Source of the DNA: Sphingomonas sp. IC081
Lineage (GTDB): Bacteria; Pseudomonadota; Alphaproteobacteria; Sphingomonadales; Sphingomonadaceae
Assembly (NCBI RefSeq): GCF_006874585.1
Contig: NZ_CP029761.1
Location: 1,871,001 to 1,935,000, forward strand
DNA: 64,000 nucleotides
Reading direction: 5' to 3'
Positions within the stretch are counted from its first letter, which is position 1. The number at the start of each line of letters is the position of its first letter. Position numbers and translations under genes: made by a program. Under the pieces are notes generated by a model that saw only the letters and a program-made list of their open reading frames with translations, was not told the DNA's origin and did not search any database. Positions 7,805-16,786 of the stretch are shown here, piece after piece.

Positions 7805-10606
7805 ATGGCAACGCGCATGCTCATCGATGCGCGCCACCCGGAAGAAACGCGGGTGGCGGTACTCAAGGGAAATCGCATTGAAGAGTTCGATTTCGAATCG
7901 GCCGACAAGAAGCAGATAAAGGGCAACATCTACCTGGCGAAGGTCACTCGCGTGGAACCTTCGCTCCAGGCGGCATTCGTTGACTTCGGCGGCAACCGCC
8001 ACGGCTTCCTGGCCTTCAGCGAAATCCACCCCGACTACTACCAGATCCCCAAGGAGGACCGCGAGGCCCTGCTGGCGGAAGAAGCCGCCCACGCCGAGGA
8101 AGAAGCCGCGCTGCGTGCATCGGAAGGTGATGACGAAGACGAGGAGGGCGGCGAAGGCTACGACGGCGAAGGCTATTCCGACGGCGGCCTGACCGAAGTC
8201 GACACGTCCGAAAAGGATCACGTTGCCACCATCGAGGACGGCAACGTCGAGAACGGCTTCGAAGCCGCCGAAGAAGAAGCCGCCGAGGAAGACAGCTCGG
8301 GCCGCGGTCGTCGCGGTCGTGGACGCCGTCAGGGTGGCCGCAGTGGTGGCCGTTCGAAGGAAGCGGACGAACTGCGCGCCAAGCGCATGGCCCTGCGCCG
8401 CCGTTACAAGATCCAGGACGTGATCCACCGCCGCCAGGTGCTGCTGGTCCAGGTCGTCAAGGAAGAGCGCGGCAACAAGGGCGCCGCCCTCACCACCTAC
8501 CTCAGCCTCGCGGGCCGCTACTGCGTGCTCATGCCGAATTCGAGCCATGGCGGCGGCATCAGCCGCAAGATCAGCTCGGCTTCGGACCGCAAGCGCCTGA
8601 AGTCGATCATCGCCGAGCTGGAACTCCCGCGCTCGATGGGCTGCATCGTGCGCACCGCCGGTCTCCAGCGCACCAAGACCGAGATCAAGCGCGACTTCGA
8701 CTATCTCGCCCGCCTCTGGGACGAACTGCGCGAACAGACGATGCGCTCCGCCGCACCGGCGCTGATCCATTCGGACAGCGACCTGATCAAGCGTGCCATC
8801 CGCGACATCTACAACCGCGACATCGAGGAAGTGATCGTCGAGGGCGAGGAAGGCTACCGCGCGGCCAAGGACTTCATGAAGCTCCTGATGCCGAGCCACG
8901 GCCGCAGGGTGAAGCCTTACGCCGATCCGGTTCCGTTGTTCCAGCGCTTCGGCGCTGAAGACCAGCTGACGGCGATGTATGACCCTGTCGTGCAGCTGCG
9001 TTCGGGAGGCTACATCGTCATCAATCCGACCGAGGCGCTCGTCTCGATCGACATCAACTCGGGCCGCGCCACCAAGGAGCACGGCATCGAGCAGACCGCC
9101 GTCGCCACCAACCTCGAAGCCGCGCAGGAAATCGCCCGCCAGCTTCGCCTGCGCGACATGGCCGGCCTTGTCGTCATCGACTTCATCGACATGGAGTACG
9201 GCTCCAACGTCCGCAAGGTCGAGAAGGCGATGAAGGAAGCGCTCAAGAACGACCGCGCACGCATCCAGGTCGGCCGTATTTCCAGCTTCGGCCTGATGGA
9301 AATGAGCCGCCAGCGCCTGCGCACCGGCGTTCTGGAAGCAACCACCCGCTCCTGCCCGCATTGCGATGGCACCGGCCTCGTCCGCACCGCCAGCTCGGCC
9401 GGCCTTTCCGCGCTTCGCCTCATCGAAGACGAAGCCGCCAAGGGCAAGGGCATCGTCGTTTCGCTCTTCGCCTCGACCGAAGCGGCGATCTACCTGCTCA
9501 ACGCCAAGCGCACAGACCTTGCCGACATCGAGGAACGCTACGGCGTTGCGGTGGAAGTGATCCCCGAAGGCGAGAACGAAGGCGCAAAGATGCGTGTCGT
9601 CTCTTCAGGTCCGCGCAACGAGTTCGTGCCCCGCTTCGAGCCGATCGCCGAAGACGTCGAGGATGATTTCATCGACGACGAGGAAGAGATCGAGGAAGAA
9701 GAGCGCGAGGAAGCGCGCAGCCGCGACGAGGACGGTGATGGCGGTTCGCGCCGCAAGCGCCGCAAGCGCCGCCGTGGCCGCAACCGCCGCGACGAGCAGA
9801 CCTCGGAAGACACTGAAATCGAAGCCGAAGGCGACGAGGAAGCAAGCGAAGCCGAAGACGAGGTCGAATCCGACGACGACGCGGGCCCTGCCAGCGAAGG
9901 CAACGGTGACGACGACGAATCCGAAGCGCCGCGCAAGCGCCGCCGCCGTGGTGGTCGCCGCCGTCGCAATCGCCGCAATGGTGAGAACGGCGAAGGCGAA
10001 AACGCCGGCGATTCGGCCGAAGGTGACGATGGTGACGAAGCACCGGAGGTTGAAGCTGCACCTGCGGCAAACGCCCCGGCTGTCGAGGCCTCCGTTGCAG
10101 AAGCCGCAGTGGAAACCGTTGCGGAAGTCGTGGCCGAAGTGACAGCACCCGAAGTGGAAGAAGCCCCGAAGCCGAAGAAGCGCGCTCCACGCCGCAAGAA
10201 GGCAGAGACTGCAGAAGTCGAAGCACCTGCCGTGACCGAAGCGGTTGCGGAAGAAGCACCGGCTCCGGTCGCCGAAAAGCCGAAGCGCACGCGTCGCAAG
10301 AAGGCCGAGCCCGCCGAAGCGGTTGCCGAAGTCGCAGCCGAAGAAGCTCCGGTTGCCGAAAAGCCAAAGCGCACGCGTCGCAAGAAGGCCGAGCCCGCCG
10401 AAGCGATTGCCGAAGTCGCAGCCGAAGAAGCTCCGGTTGCCGAAAAGCCGAAGCGCACGCGTCGCAAGAAGGCTGACCCGGTTGAGCCCGTTGCCGAAGC
10501 CGTGGCGGAACCCGCCGCCGAACCGGCTACAGTGGAAGTTGCAGAAACCGCCGACGAACCCGCCGCACCGCGTCGTGGTTGGTGGCAGCGCACCTTCGGC
10601 GAATAA
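7805..10606 (+). CDS. rne: ribonuclease E/G family endoribonuclease
   Basis: A 933-residue RNase E from the ATG at 7805 (MATRMLIDARHPEETRVAV, the standard N-terminus; a longer upstream frame is spurious). The S1 RNA-binding region is split by a long acidic Glu/Asp insertion followed by an RG-rich basic stretch, as in other alphaproteobacterial enzymes. The catalytic DNase I-like part carries VSIDINSGRATKE and VVIDFIDM, and the zinc-link is CPHCDGTG. The C-terminal third is a low-complexity acidic/basic scaffold with 28-residue repeats (core AEKPKRTRRKKA) and ends in RRGWWQRTFGE. The enzyme processes rRNA, tRNA and mRNA and normally nucleates the degradosome; partner motifs were not identified. 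Confidence 0.96.
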   Translation: MATRMLIDARHPEETRVAVLKGNRIEEFDFESADKKQIKGNIYLAKVTRVEPSLQAAFVDFGGNRHGFLAFSEIHPDYYQIPKEDREALLAEEAAHAEEEAALRASEGDDEDEEGGEGYDGEGYSDGGLTEVDTSEKDHVATIEDGNVENGFEAAEEEAAEEDSSGRGRRGRGRRQGGRSGGRSKEADELRAKRMALRRRYKIQDVIHRRQVLLVQVVKEERGNKGAALTTYLSLAGRYCVLMPNSSHGGGISRKISSASDRKRLKSIIAELELPRSMGCIVRTAGLQRTKTEIKRDFDYLARLWDELREQTMRSAAPALIHSDSDLIKRAIRDIYNRDIEEVIVEGEEGYRAAKDFMKLLMPSHGRRVKPYADPVPLFQRFGAEDQLTAMYDPVVQLRSGGYIVINPTEALVSIDINSGRATKEHGIEQTAVATNLEAAQEIARQLRLRDMAGLVVIDFIDMEYGSNVRKVEKAMKEALKNDRARIQVGRISSFGLMEMSRQRLRTGVLEATTRSCPHCDGTGLVRTASSAGLSALRLIEDEAAKGKGIVVSLFASTEAAIYLLNAKRTDLADIEERYGVAVEVIPEGENEGAKMRVVSSGPRNEFVPRFEPIAEDVEDDFIDDEEEIEEEEREEARSRDEDGDGGSRRKRRKRRRGRNRRDEQTSEDTEIEAEGDEEASEAEDEVESDDDAGPASEGNGDDDESEAPRKRRRRGGRRRRNRRNGENGEGENAGDSAEGDDGDEAPEVEAAPAANAPAVEASVAEAAVETVAEVVAEVTAPEVEEAPKPKKRAPRRKKAETAEVEAPAVTEAVAEEAPAPVAEKPKRTRRKKAEPAEAVAEVAAEEAPVAEKPKRTRRKKAEPAEAIAEVAAEEAPVAEKPKRTRRKKADPVEPVAEAVAEPAAEPATVEVAETADEPAAPRRGWWQRTFGE
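10271..10490 (+). repeat. 84-bp tandem repeat in the rne C-terminal tail
   Basis: Near-identical units begin at 10271, 10355 and 10439, a period of 84 bp or 28 codons; the third unit is partial. Each encodes AEKPKRTRRKKA followed by an acidic/alanine spacer. High nucleotide identity implies recent duplication, and copy number may vary between strains. Confidence 0.85.
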
Positions 10607-10610
10607 TGCC

Positions 10611-10677
10611 GTTGGATCTGCTGCCGGCAGATCCAACACCTGAACAAAGCTCCGCATGGCAACATGCGGGGCTTTTT
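10611..10677 (+). terminator. double hairpin terminator after rne
   Basis: A perfect 10-bp stem (GTTGGATCTG / CAGATCCAAC, 10611-10637) is followed by a GC-rich stem with loop GCAA (10648-10672) and a run of five T. The second hairpin is a classic intrinsic terminator. The first may protect the 3' end or be the target of RNase E itself. Confidence 0.85.
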
Positions 10678-10708
10678 CATTATGCTATGGGCCTTTGATC
10701 CGCCCCCG

Positions 10709-10993
10709 TCAGGCCAGTGAACAACGCTCCGTGGTCGGGTCGATCACGCTTGCGACCTCGGTGATGCGTGTCGCCGGGAAGCCGGACAGTTCGGCATGCC
10801 TGCGAATCTGCCCCTCGTTCTCGGCCAGATAGATGCAGAATGTCTTGTCGGCAGCGACGTAGGAGTGTTCCCACTGCACACCCGCGACCTTCGCGAGCGC
10901 TTCATTCGAAGTCCGGGCCGCGCCGCCCAGTTCCGACTCGCTCATGCCGCCAACCCCCGGGAGATCACGTTCAATTACAAATCGCTTCATCAT
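10709..10993 (-). CDS. DUF4242 family small protein
   Basis: About 94 residues beginning MMKRFVIERDLPGVGGMSE; the second ATG at 10990 is equally possible. The pattern FVIERDLPG, then WEHSYVAADKTFCIYLAENE, then HAELSGFPATRITEVASVIDP matches the DUF4242 ferredoxin-like fold, whose actinobacterial member SCO4226 binds nickel. No signal peptide or membrane segment. Function in proteobacteria is unknown. It faces rne convergently across the rne terminator and is divergent from sdhB. Confidence 0.75.
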   Translation of the reverse strand: MMKRFVIERDLPGVGGMSESELGGAARTSNEALAKVAGVQWEHSYVAADKTFCIYLAENEGQIRRHAELSGFPATRITEVASVIDPTTERCSLA

Positions 10994-11263
10994 GGCCTGA
11001 ACCTTTCCCATGCCAAACCCCGCCCTTTCCTGTGGGCGGAGCCATCACCCCACTGGCATTCTACCCTCAAACAACAGCGTTTCCGTGCGAGAATTTGGTC
11101 AAGTCCGTGACATTTGCGCCCGCCCGGGCGCTTGCAATTGTCGTCACGGCACTTGCAATCCGCCATGGCGTGCACACTTGCCCTTGCTACGCGCCGCACA
11201 ATCGCTAGAGGGAGGTCAACTGTCGCGGCTCATGCCGCAGTGCAAGATCACGGGGATTCTTTC

Positions 11264-12046
11264 ATGGCGACCTTCACCCTCCCGGCCAACAGCAAGATCA
11301 AGAAGCAGGGCAACGTCCACAAGGCCGAAGGTGCGACGCACGCCAAGAAGTTCACCGTCTACCGCTACGACCCGGATTCGGGCGAGAATCCGCGCTACGA
11401 CACGTTCGAGATCGATCTCGACAAGTGCGGCCCGATGGTTCTCGACGCGCTCATCAAGATGAAGAGCGAACAGGACCCCTCACTGACCTTCCGCCGCTCG
11501 TGCCGTGAAGGCATCTGCGGCTCCTGCGCAATGAACATCAACGGCAAGAACGGCCTCGCCTGCACCACCGCGATCGAGGACCTCAAGGGTGACATCCGCA
11601 TCACCCCGCTGCCGCACATGGAAGTGATCAAGGACCTCGTTCCCGATTTCACGCACTTCTACGCGCAGTACGCCTCGATCCGTCCCTGGCTGCAAACCGT
11701 CTCGACCACGCCTTCGGGCAAGGAACGTCTTCAGAGCCCCGAACAGCGCGAAAAGCTCGACGGCCTCTACGAGTGCATCCTGTGCGCCTGCTGCTCTACT
11801 TCGTGCCCGAGCTACTGGTGGAACTCCGACAAGTTCCTCGGCCCGGCCATCCTTCTCCAGGCCTACCGCTGGCTGGCCGACAGCCGCGATGAAATGACCG
11901 GCGAACGTCTCGACGAGCTGGAAGATCCCTTCCGTCTCTACCGCTGCCACACCATCATGAACTGCGCCAACGTGTGCCCCAAGGGTCTTTCGCCCGCACG
12001 CGCCATCGCCGAAATCAAGAAGATGCAGGCCGAACGTCAGGTCTGA
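11264..12046 (+). CDS. sdhB: succinate dehydrogenase iron-sulfur subunit
   Basis: A 260-residue SdhB. Start taken at ATG 11264 ([16 protein letters not shown]), the family N-terminus. All three cluster motifs are intact: the 2Fe-2S ligands in [21 protein letters not shown], the 4Fe-4S ligands in [12 protein letters not shown], and the 3Fe-4S ligands in [14 protein letters not shown]. It passes electrons from the SdhA flavin to ubiquinone in complex II of the TCA cycle and respiratory chain. No sdhC, sdhD or sdhA gene lies next to it, so the other subunits must be encoded elsewhere. zapE follows 124 bp downstream on the same strand. Confidence 0.97.
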   Translation: MATFTLPANSKIKKQGNVHKAEGATHAKKFTVYRYDPDSGENPRYDTFEIDLDKCGPMVLDALIKMKSEQDPSLTFRRSCREGICGSCAMNINGKNGLACTTAIEDLKGDIRITPLPHMEVIKDLVPDFTHFYAQYASIRPWLQTVSTTPSGKERLQSPEQREKLDGLYECILCACCSTSCPSYWWNSDKFLGPAILLQAYRWLADSRDEMTGERLDELEDPFRLYRCHTIMNCANVCPKGLSPARAIAEIKKMQAERQV

Positions 12047-12170
12047 TCGACCTGACTGCCGGCCCCGGATCTCTCGTGATTCGCATTGACCCAGCGCGAC
12101 GCCGGCCCGATTTTCGGGCGGGCGAGCGCCGCGTCGTCGCCGTCGCGACTATCCGCAAGCACGCCCTGCC

Positions 12171-13286
12171 ATGACTGCCATGCTTGAACGCTACGAAACG
12201 CTGGTTGCGACCGGCGAGCTTCGCTCCGACCCGGAGCAGGCTGCTGCCGCGCAGCGTCTGGATCGCCTCCAGCGCGAGCTCTACAAGGCCAACGCGGCCT
12301 CCGGGCTATTCGGCAAGCTTCTGGGCAAGAAGGCAGCCCCGCCCCGCGGCCTCTACATGTGGGGCGGCGTCGGACGCGGCAAGTCGATGTTGATGGACCT
12401 GTTCCACAACACGCTCGACATGCCTGAAAAGCGCCGCATCCATTTCCACGCCTTCATGCTCGAAGTTCACGCGCGTCTGCGTGAAGAACGCAAGAAGGAA
12501 ACCGGCGACCCCATCCCACCGGTTGCCGCCGCGATCGCACGCGATGTGCGTTGCCTCGCGTTCGACGAGATGGTCGTCAACAACTCTGCCGACGCCATGA
12601 TCATGAGCCGGTTGTTCACGCACATGATCGTAAACGAGGGCGTGACCATCGTCACCACCTCGAACCGAGCACCAAAGGACCTCTACAAGAACGGCCTCAA
12701 TCGCGAGCATTTCCTGCCCTTCATCGATCTGATCGAGAAGGAACTGGACGTGCTGACGCTCAACGGCCCGACAGACTATCGCCTGCACCGCCTCGGCGGC
12801 ATGGCCACCTGGCATTGCCCGCTTGGTGAGGAAGCCACGAACCAGACCCGCGAAGCCTTCTACCGCCTGACCGACTATCCCCCGGAGGATAGCGAGCACG
12901 TGCCGTCGGCCGAGTTGGATGTCGGCGGCGGCCGCTTGCTACACGTCCCCAAGAGCCTCAAGGGCGTAGGCGTTTTCAGCTTCAAGCGCCTTTGCGGCGA
13001 GGCCCGGGGTGCGGCCGACTATCTGGCGGTTGCCCGCGCCTACCACACGGTGATCGTCGTCGGCATCCCCAAGATGGGGCCCGATCGCCGCAACGAAGCC
13101 GCGCGATTCGTGACGCTGATCGACGCTCTGTACGAGCACAAGGTCAAGTTGATCGCTGCAGCCGACGCCGTTCCTGAGGATCTCTATGCCGCAGGCGACG
13201 GACGCTTCGAGTTCGAGCGCACTGTCAGCCGCCTCAACGAGATGCAGAGCGCGGAATATCTCGCCAAGGGGCACGGGGAAGACTGA
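12171..13286 (+). CDS. zapE: cell division protein ZapE (AFG1-like ATPase)
   Basis: A 371-residue P-loop ATPase of the AFG1/ZapE family. Walker A is GGVGRGKSMLMD (about residues 63-74), Walker B is CLAFDEM, and the family region TSNRAPKDLYKNGLNREHFLPF follows. ZapE associates with the divisome and modulates FtsZ ring stability in E. coli, while mitochondrial AFG1 helps respiratory complex assembly. The position behind sdhB would suit either role. The ATG at 12171 is followed closely by a second ATG at 12180; no strong ribosome-binding site distinguishes them. Confidence 0.92.
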   Translation: MTAMLERYETLVATGELRSDPEQAAAAQRLDRLQRELYKANAASGLFGKLLGKKAAPPRGLYMWGGVGRGKSMLMDLFHNTLDMPEKRRIHFHAFMLEVHARLREERKKETGDPIPPVAAAIARDVRCLAFDEMVVNNSADAMIMSRLFTHMIVNEGVTIVTTSNRAPKDLYKNGLNREHFLPFIDLIEKELDVLTLNGPTDYRLHRLGGMATWHCPLGEEATNQTREAFYRLTDYPPEDSEHVPSAELDVGGGRLLHVPKSLKGVGVFSFKRLCGEARGAADYLAVARAYHTVIVVGIPKMGPDRRNEAARFVTLIDALYEHKVKLIAAADAVPEDLYAAGDGRFEFERTVSRLNEMQSAEYLAKGHGED

Positions 13287-13611
13287 CCGCCGGCGGGACG
13301 ACAGTCCATGCGTCCTGCAATCCACCACCGATCGCCGAGCCGGATTGAGGGCATTGTGCTGGCGTAGTGCCAGCAAGGTAGCAGCACCTCGATGATGCTG
13401 CGTTACGCCCACCCAGAACACATATAGGCAAGATAGTCGGACAGGCGGTTAACCACGCTTTCCAGTTTGCGCCAGAAGCGCAATCGCCCCGCATGCCGAG
13501 AGGCAATGGCGTGATTTTCCGTCAGACTGCGGAAGTCTCTCTCGGGCCAAGAACAGGTCCAATCCTACACGCAATCGGTGCGCGGCCTTTGAGGCTAGCA
13601 GTTCGGCAACC
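13287..13611. other. intergenic region left of the IS element
   Basis: Between zapE and the insertion sequence. No gene, terminator with U-run or RNA was recognised. With the IS removed, this sequence joins the region beginning at 16177. An open frame can be drawn across that join on the minus strand, but it has no start codon with a ribosome-binding site and no recognisable domain. Confidence 0.5.
13605..13611. repeat. target site duplication, left copy
   Basis: GGCAACC abuts the left TGT terminus of the IS. The identical heptamer abuts the right terminus at 16170-16176. Confidence 0.9.
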
Positions 13612-13641
13612 TGTCAACCGGCGCGCAAAACTGACCCCCTA
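13612..13641 (+). repeat. left terminal inverted repeat of the IS21 element
   Basis: It starts TGTCAACCGGCGCGCAAAAC and continues into TGACCCCCTA. It is an imperfect match to the reverse complement of the right end, which starts TGTGGAGCGGCGTGCAAAAT and continues TGACCCCCTTA. This is the transposase binding end. Confidence 0.85.
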
Positions 13642-13823
13642 TCGGCGCCCAATATTGACCCCACCTTTCGGTAGTCTGGCGGTTATCCCGGTAGTCGATA
13701 GGAGGGGCCCACGGACGACGACGCGCACCGTCAGGTGTGCTGGCGGCGGCGTCCGTGGGAGGTCCCTGTTGACCCACCGGGTTAACCGCCGGGGATGGGG
13801 GTCCGGGGGAAGGGGTTTTCGGC

Positions 13824-14552
13824 TCAGTTCCGGTTTTTGAACCGCCAGCTGTCATTGCCCGTCTCGATGATGTCGCAGTGGTGCGTGATGCGATCGAGAA
13901 GAGCGGTGGTCATCTTGGGGTCGTGGAAGACGCTCGGCCATTCGCCGAAGGCGAGATTGGTCGTGATAATGACCGAGGTCTTTTCGTAGAGCTTGCTGAT
14001 CAGGTGGAAGAGCATCTGGCCACCGGACCGGGCGAACGGCAGGTAGCCGAGCTCGTCAAGCACCACGAGATCAAGCCGCGAGAGTTGGGTGGCAAGGCTG
14101 CCGGCCTTGCCCAGGCGAGCCTCTTCCTCAAGCCGGTTCACCAGATCGACCGTATTGAAGTATCGGCCTCTGGCACCGGCGCGCACCACTGCGGCGGTGA
14201 TGGCGAGAGCCAGATGAGTCTTGCCCGTGCCTGTTCCGCCGATCAGCACGATATTGCGCCGTTCCGGCAGGAACGAGCCCGTATGAAGCGAGCGGATCAG
14301 TCCTTCGTTGATCGGCGTGCCATCGAACATGAACCCATCCAGGTCCTTGATCGCCGGAAGCTTGGCTGCGGTCATGCGATAACGGATCGATGCCGCATCC
14401 CGGTGCGCCGTCTCCGCACGCAACAGGTCGCCCAACATCTCCATGACCGTTCTGTCTCGGCGGATGCCGTTGGTGACGGCATCATCGAAGGCCGCCACCA
14501 TGCCCTTGAGCCCCAGCCCCTTGAGGGCGGCCATGATCTCATGCCGCTGCAT
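13824..14552 (-). CDS. istB: IS21-family helper ATPase IstB
   Basis: A 242-residue AAA+ ATPase related to DnaC/DnaA. Walker A is [14 protein letters not shown] (about residues 104-117), Walker B is [14 protein letters not shown], and sensor-1 is [12 protein letters not shown]. IstB binds and remodels target DNA and stimulates the IstA transposase. The start overlaps the istA stop by 14 nt, typical of translational coupling in IS21 elements. Confidence 0.95.
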   Translation of the reverse strand: MQRHEIMAALKGLGLKGMVAAFDDAVTNGIRRDRTVMEMLGDLLRAETAHRDAASIRYRMTAAKLPAIKDLDGFMFDGTPINEGLIRSLHTGSFLPERRNIVLIGGTGTGKTHLALAITAAVVRAGARGRYFNTVDLVNRLEEEARLGKAGSLATQLSRLDLVVLDELGYLPFARSGGQMLFHLISKLYEKTSVIITTNLAFGEWPSVFHDPKMTTALLDRITHHCDIIETGNDSWRFKNRN

Positions 14553-16053
14553 CGAGGTCTCGCACGGTATCGTAGCGGCCGCAGTTCGCCTCTGGCGGAT
14601 GCTTGAGCTTCAGGTTGACGACGACGTCCATAGCCTGGGCATCATGAGGCTCGCGGCGACGGGACAGGATGTTGAGGATGATCTCGTCGCTGATAGTACC
14701 GGCGCTGAGTGCCTCGCGCACTGCGGCCTCGACAGCCTCCAGGCCATCTTCGGGGACAGCGGCGAGGACGCGTACAAAGCGCCGGTCGGCATCGTCGCCC
14801 TTGCCCAACTTACGCCGCAATTGGGCCAGTGCAGGTGGGAGAGCCCAGTCCTGGAAGGGAGCACCATTGCGCAACGCACCGGGCTTGCGGGCGAGGATGG
14901 GCAGGTAGTGCCATGGATCGAAGATTGTCTGGTTCCGGCCGAAGACCCGTTCGTGTTCGGCCACGACAGCGCCGTCGCAGCGGATCACGATGCGCGTTGC
15001 ATAGGCCCGCACCTGCACAGCCTGATGGGCCGCCTTTGCCATCACCGAGTACCGATTGCGATCGAAGCTCACGAGGCACGTCGAACTGGCTACGTGTTCG
15101 CTCTCGAAGAACCCGTCGAAGGGAACCGGTAGCGGTTGCAGCATCGGCCGCTCCACCTCCAGCGCCTGCGCGATCGTCATGCCTTCCTGGTCAGGATGCT
15201 GGTTGCGTTCCGCCCAGCGCCGGCACTCGGCTTCCAGCCAGATGTTCAGTTCCTCGAGGCTGGCAAAGCGCAGGCGCGGCTTGAACAGGCGCTCCCTACT
15301 GGTCTGAACCTGGTTCTCGACCTGACCCTTCTCCCACCCTGCGGCAGGACTACAGGCCACCGGCTCAACGCGATAGTGGTCCGTCATGATCAGAAACCGC
15401 CGGTTGAACAGGCGTTCCTTGCCGGTGAACACCGTCGTCACCGCCGTCTTCATATTGTCGTAGATGCCGCGCGTCGGAATCCCACCGAAGAAGGCAAAGG
15501 CGCGGGCATGTGCGTCGAACACCATCTCTTGCGTCTCGCGAGGATAGGCACGGACAAATGGTGCCCGTGACCAGCAAAACCGCATATGCGCGACCTTCAC
15601 GCGCATTGGCTTGCCGGCGATCTCGACGTCCTCATGGCTCCAGTCGAACTGGTAAGCCTCGCCGGGCCGGTACATCAACGGGATGAACGCCTTGGTCATA
15701 TCGCCGGCGTCAACGCGACGCTCACGCTTCCAGCGTGCAGCATAGCGCCGCACAGCGTCATAAGAGCCGCCAAACCCTTCGCGCTGAAGCAGATCATGGA
15801 TCCGCGTCATGCGAAGCCGGTCACGCCGGGGCAGCCCTTCGTTCTCTTCAAGCAGTTCTTCCAGGCGAGTGCTGAAAGGGCCGGTCTGCGGCCGATGCTG
15901 TTCCTTGCGCTCGTAACTGGCATCCGCGTTCGGCGCCCGGATCGCCTTGCGCACCGTGTTGCGCGACAGCCGCAAATCCCGCGCTATCGCCTTGATCGGC
16001 TTACCGTCCCGGTGCTCCCGACGGATCCTCGTAATCGTCTCCACAACCAACAT
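14539..16053 (-). CDS. istA: IS21-family transposase IstA
   Basis: A 504-residue DDE transposase. The N-terminal helix-turn-helix is [20 protein letters not shown]. The rve-like catalytic core includes [12 protein letters not shown] (first Asp), [10 protein letters not shown] (second Asp) and [11 protein letters not shown] (Glu). The C-terminal Mu-transposase-like domain includes [10 protein letters not shown]. It cuts and joins element ends. No frameshift or stop is seen, so the element is probably intact. Confidence 0.95.
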   Translation of the reverse strand: MLVVETITRIRREHRDGKPIKAIARDLRLSRNTVRKAIRAPNADASYERKEQHRPQTGPFSTRLEELLEENEGLPRRDRLRMTRIHDLLQREGFGGSYDAVRRYAARWKRERRVDAGDMTKAFIPLMYRPGEAYQFDWSHEDVEIAGKPMRVKVAHMRFCWSRAPFVRAYPRETQEMVFDAHARAFAFFGGIPTRGIYDNMKTAVTTVFTGKERLFNRRFLIMTDHYRVEPVACSPAAGWEKGQVENQVQTSRERLFKPRLRFASLEELNIWLEAECRRWAERNQHPDQEGMTIAQALEVERPMLQPLPVPFDGFFESEHVASSTCLVSFDRNRYSVMAKAAHQAVQVRAYATRIVIRCDGAVVAEHERVFGRNQTIFDPWHYLPILARKPGALRNGAPFQDWALPPALAQLRRKLGKGDDADRRFVRVLAAVPEDGLEAVEAAVREALSAGTISDEIILNILSRRREPHDAQAMDVVVNLKLKHPPEANCGRYDTVRDLDAAA

Positions 16054-16139
16054 CCCTGTACCCGCCGTCCGGAACCGAAACGGCGGCGCTTCTCACAATG
16101 AGATGAAGGGGGTCAATTTTAGACGCCGATCACCCCGCT

Positions 16140-16169
16140 AAGGGGGTCAATTTTGCACGCCGCTCCACA
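16140..16169 (-). repeat. right terminal inverted repeat of the IS21 element
   Basis: The sequence ends in CTCCACA at 16169. Its reverse complement starts TGTGGAGCGGCGTGCAAAAT, matching the left end at the TGT terminus and the CAAAA-TGACCCCC core. Confidence 0.85.
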
Positions 16170-16176
16170 GGCAACC
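16170..16176. repeat. target site duplication, right copy
   Basis: GGCAACC, identical to 13605-13611. A 7-bp duplication is within the range reported for IS21-family elements. Confidence 0.9.
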
Positions 16177-16606
16177 ATCCTGACGGCGTCATTGGCCCTT
16201 GCCCGCAATATCGCAGCCTGGTGTTTCCTGCGACAATCGCCAGTTTCATGTCGCGTAAACACGCTACCGATTGGCCGCCGAGAGGCATCGCGCCAATCAG
16301 CGCATTCCTCTCAACCGATTCGTTAAAATATTGAAACGCCCCTCCCGATCCGGCCTTTGGGAAGCGTCTCCGCGCTTCAATGGGGTTAACGCTGCTCCCC
16401 CCGGTTAACGATTCTCCGCCCCCAGACCAATTACGCGCAAATCGGGAAAACGCTTGCCGCACGCATTCATCACCTCAGGCCCAAGCAAAATTAAAGCGCC
16501 CGATCCGTTTAGGAGGGCGCTGCCTGAAGGTGGTATTCATGAGATAGGATGGAGGACAACGCCTCGAAATTTCCCAGAATTCCGTCAATTTTTATTGATT
16601 TAGTTA
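16177..16606. other. AT-richer intergenic region between the IS and the micropeptide terminator
   Basis: No convincing gene. Two GGTTAACG octamers lie near 16383-16408, about 19 bp apart, and the base composition is lower in GC than in flanking genes. It may carry regulatory sites or an unrecognised small RNA. The open frame that runs from here into the IS right end is an artefact of the insertion. Confidence 0.45.
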
Positions 16607-16638
16607 CGGCGTTCCACGGTTATTACCGTGAAACGCCG
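16607..16638 (-). terminator. 14-bp hairpin downstream of the micropeptide gene
   Basis: On the minus-strand RNA, CGGCGUUUCACGGU pairs completely with ACCGUGGAACGCCG around an AAUA loop, using one U-G wobble. On the plus strand the same position would be a C-A mismatch, so the minus strand appears to be the functional one. The following RNA is AU-rich but lacks a clean U-run. Confidence 0.65.
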
Positions 16639-16654
16639 CAAAGTACTTAAAGGA

Positions 16655-16705
16655 TTAACGGCCGCCGAGGCCGCCCCAGTACCAGCTGTAAAGACCCTTG
16701 GTCAT
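16655..16705 (-). CDS. putative 16-residue micropeptide
   Basis: The frame reads MTKGLYSWYWGGLGGR and stop. A GGGGT ribosome-binding site lies 7 nt upstream of the ATG, a promoter-like pair (TTGATG-17-TATCCA) ends about 46 nt upstream of it, and a strong hairpin follows 17 nt after the stop. The peptide is aromatic (Y, W, Y, W), glycine-rich and basic at both ends, unlike a random frame in GC-rich DNA. It follows a CHASE2-EAL phosphodiesterase gene on the same strand and shares a 13-bp upstream element with it. Function unknown: it may be a signalling peptide, a regulator of the phosphodiesterase, or a leader peptide. I know of no described family; coding status rests on this context only. 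Confidence 0.5.
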   Translation of the reverse strand: MTKGLYSWYWGGLGGR

Positions 16706-16750
16706 TGTAGTTACCCCATGTGAACCACCGCTGTTTCGCGGCTGACACAA

Positions 16751-16779
16751 TGGATAACAATAGGTTAAAGGGTCATCAA
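16751..16779 (-). promoter_or_regulatory. putative promoter of the micropeptide gene
   Basis: The minus strand reads TTGATG (16779-16774), a 17-nt spacer, then TATCCA (16756-16751). The spacer and -10 contain TAACCTATTGTTA (16767-16755), 12/13 identical to TAACCTATTCTTA at 19241-19229 upstream of the CHASE2-EAL gene. Confidence 0.45.
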
Positions 16780-16786
16780 GACTTTT

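Larger units (their letters stand above)
13612..16169 (-). mobile_element. complete IS21-family insertion sequence (2558 bp)
   Basis: The element begins with TGT and ends with ACA, carries istA and istB on the minus strand with a 14-nt overlap, and is flanked by a 7-bp direct repeat. Each end has IS21-type nested repeats: the left end has CAAAACTGACCCCC near 13628 and AATATTGACCCC near 13650. The right end has the inverted equivalents GGGGGTCAATTTTGCACGCC (16142-16161) and GGGGGTCAATTTTAGACGCC near 16108. Both genes are full length, so the copy may be functional. Confidence 0.95.

Noticed and set aside
7760..9361. 533-codon minus-strand frame opposite rne
   Set aside because: It is in the shadow of rne, which has intact catalytic motifs, and no domain was seen.
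16130..16462. 110-codon minus-strand frame crossing the right end of the IS
   Set aside because: It exists only because of the insertion and its C-terminus is IS sequence; with the IS removed it stops soon after the junction.
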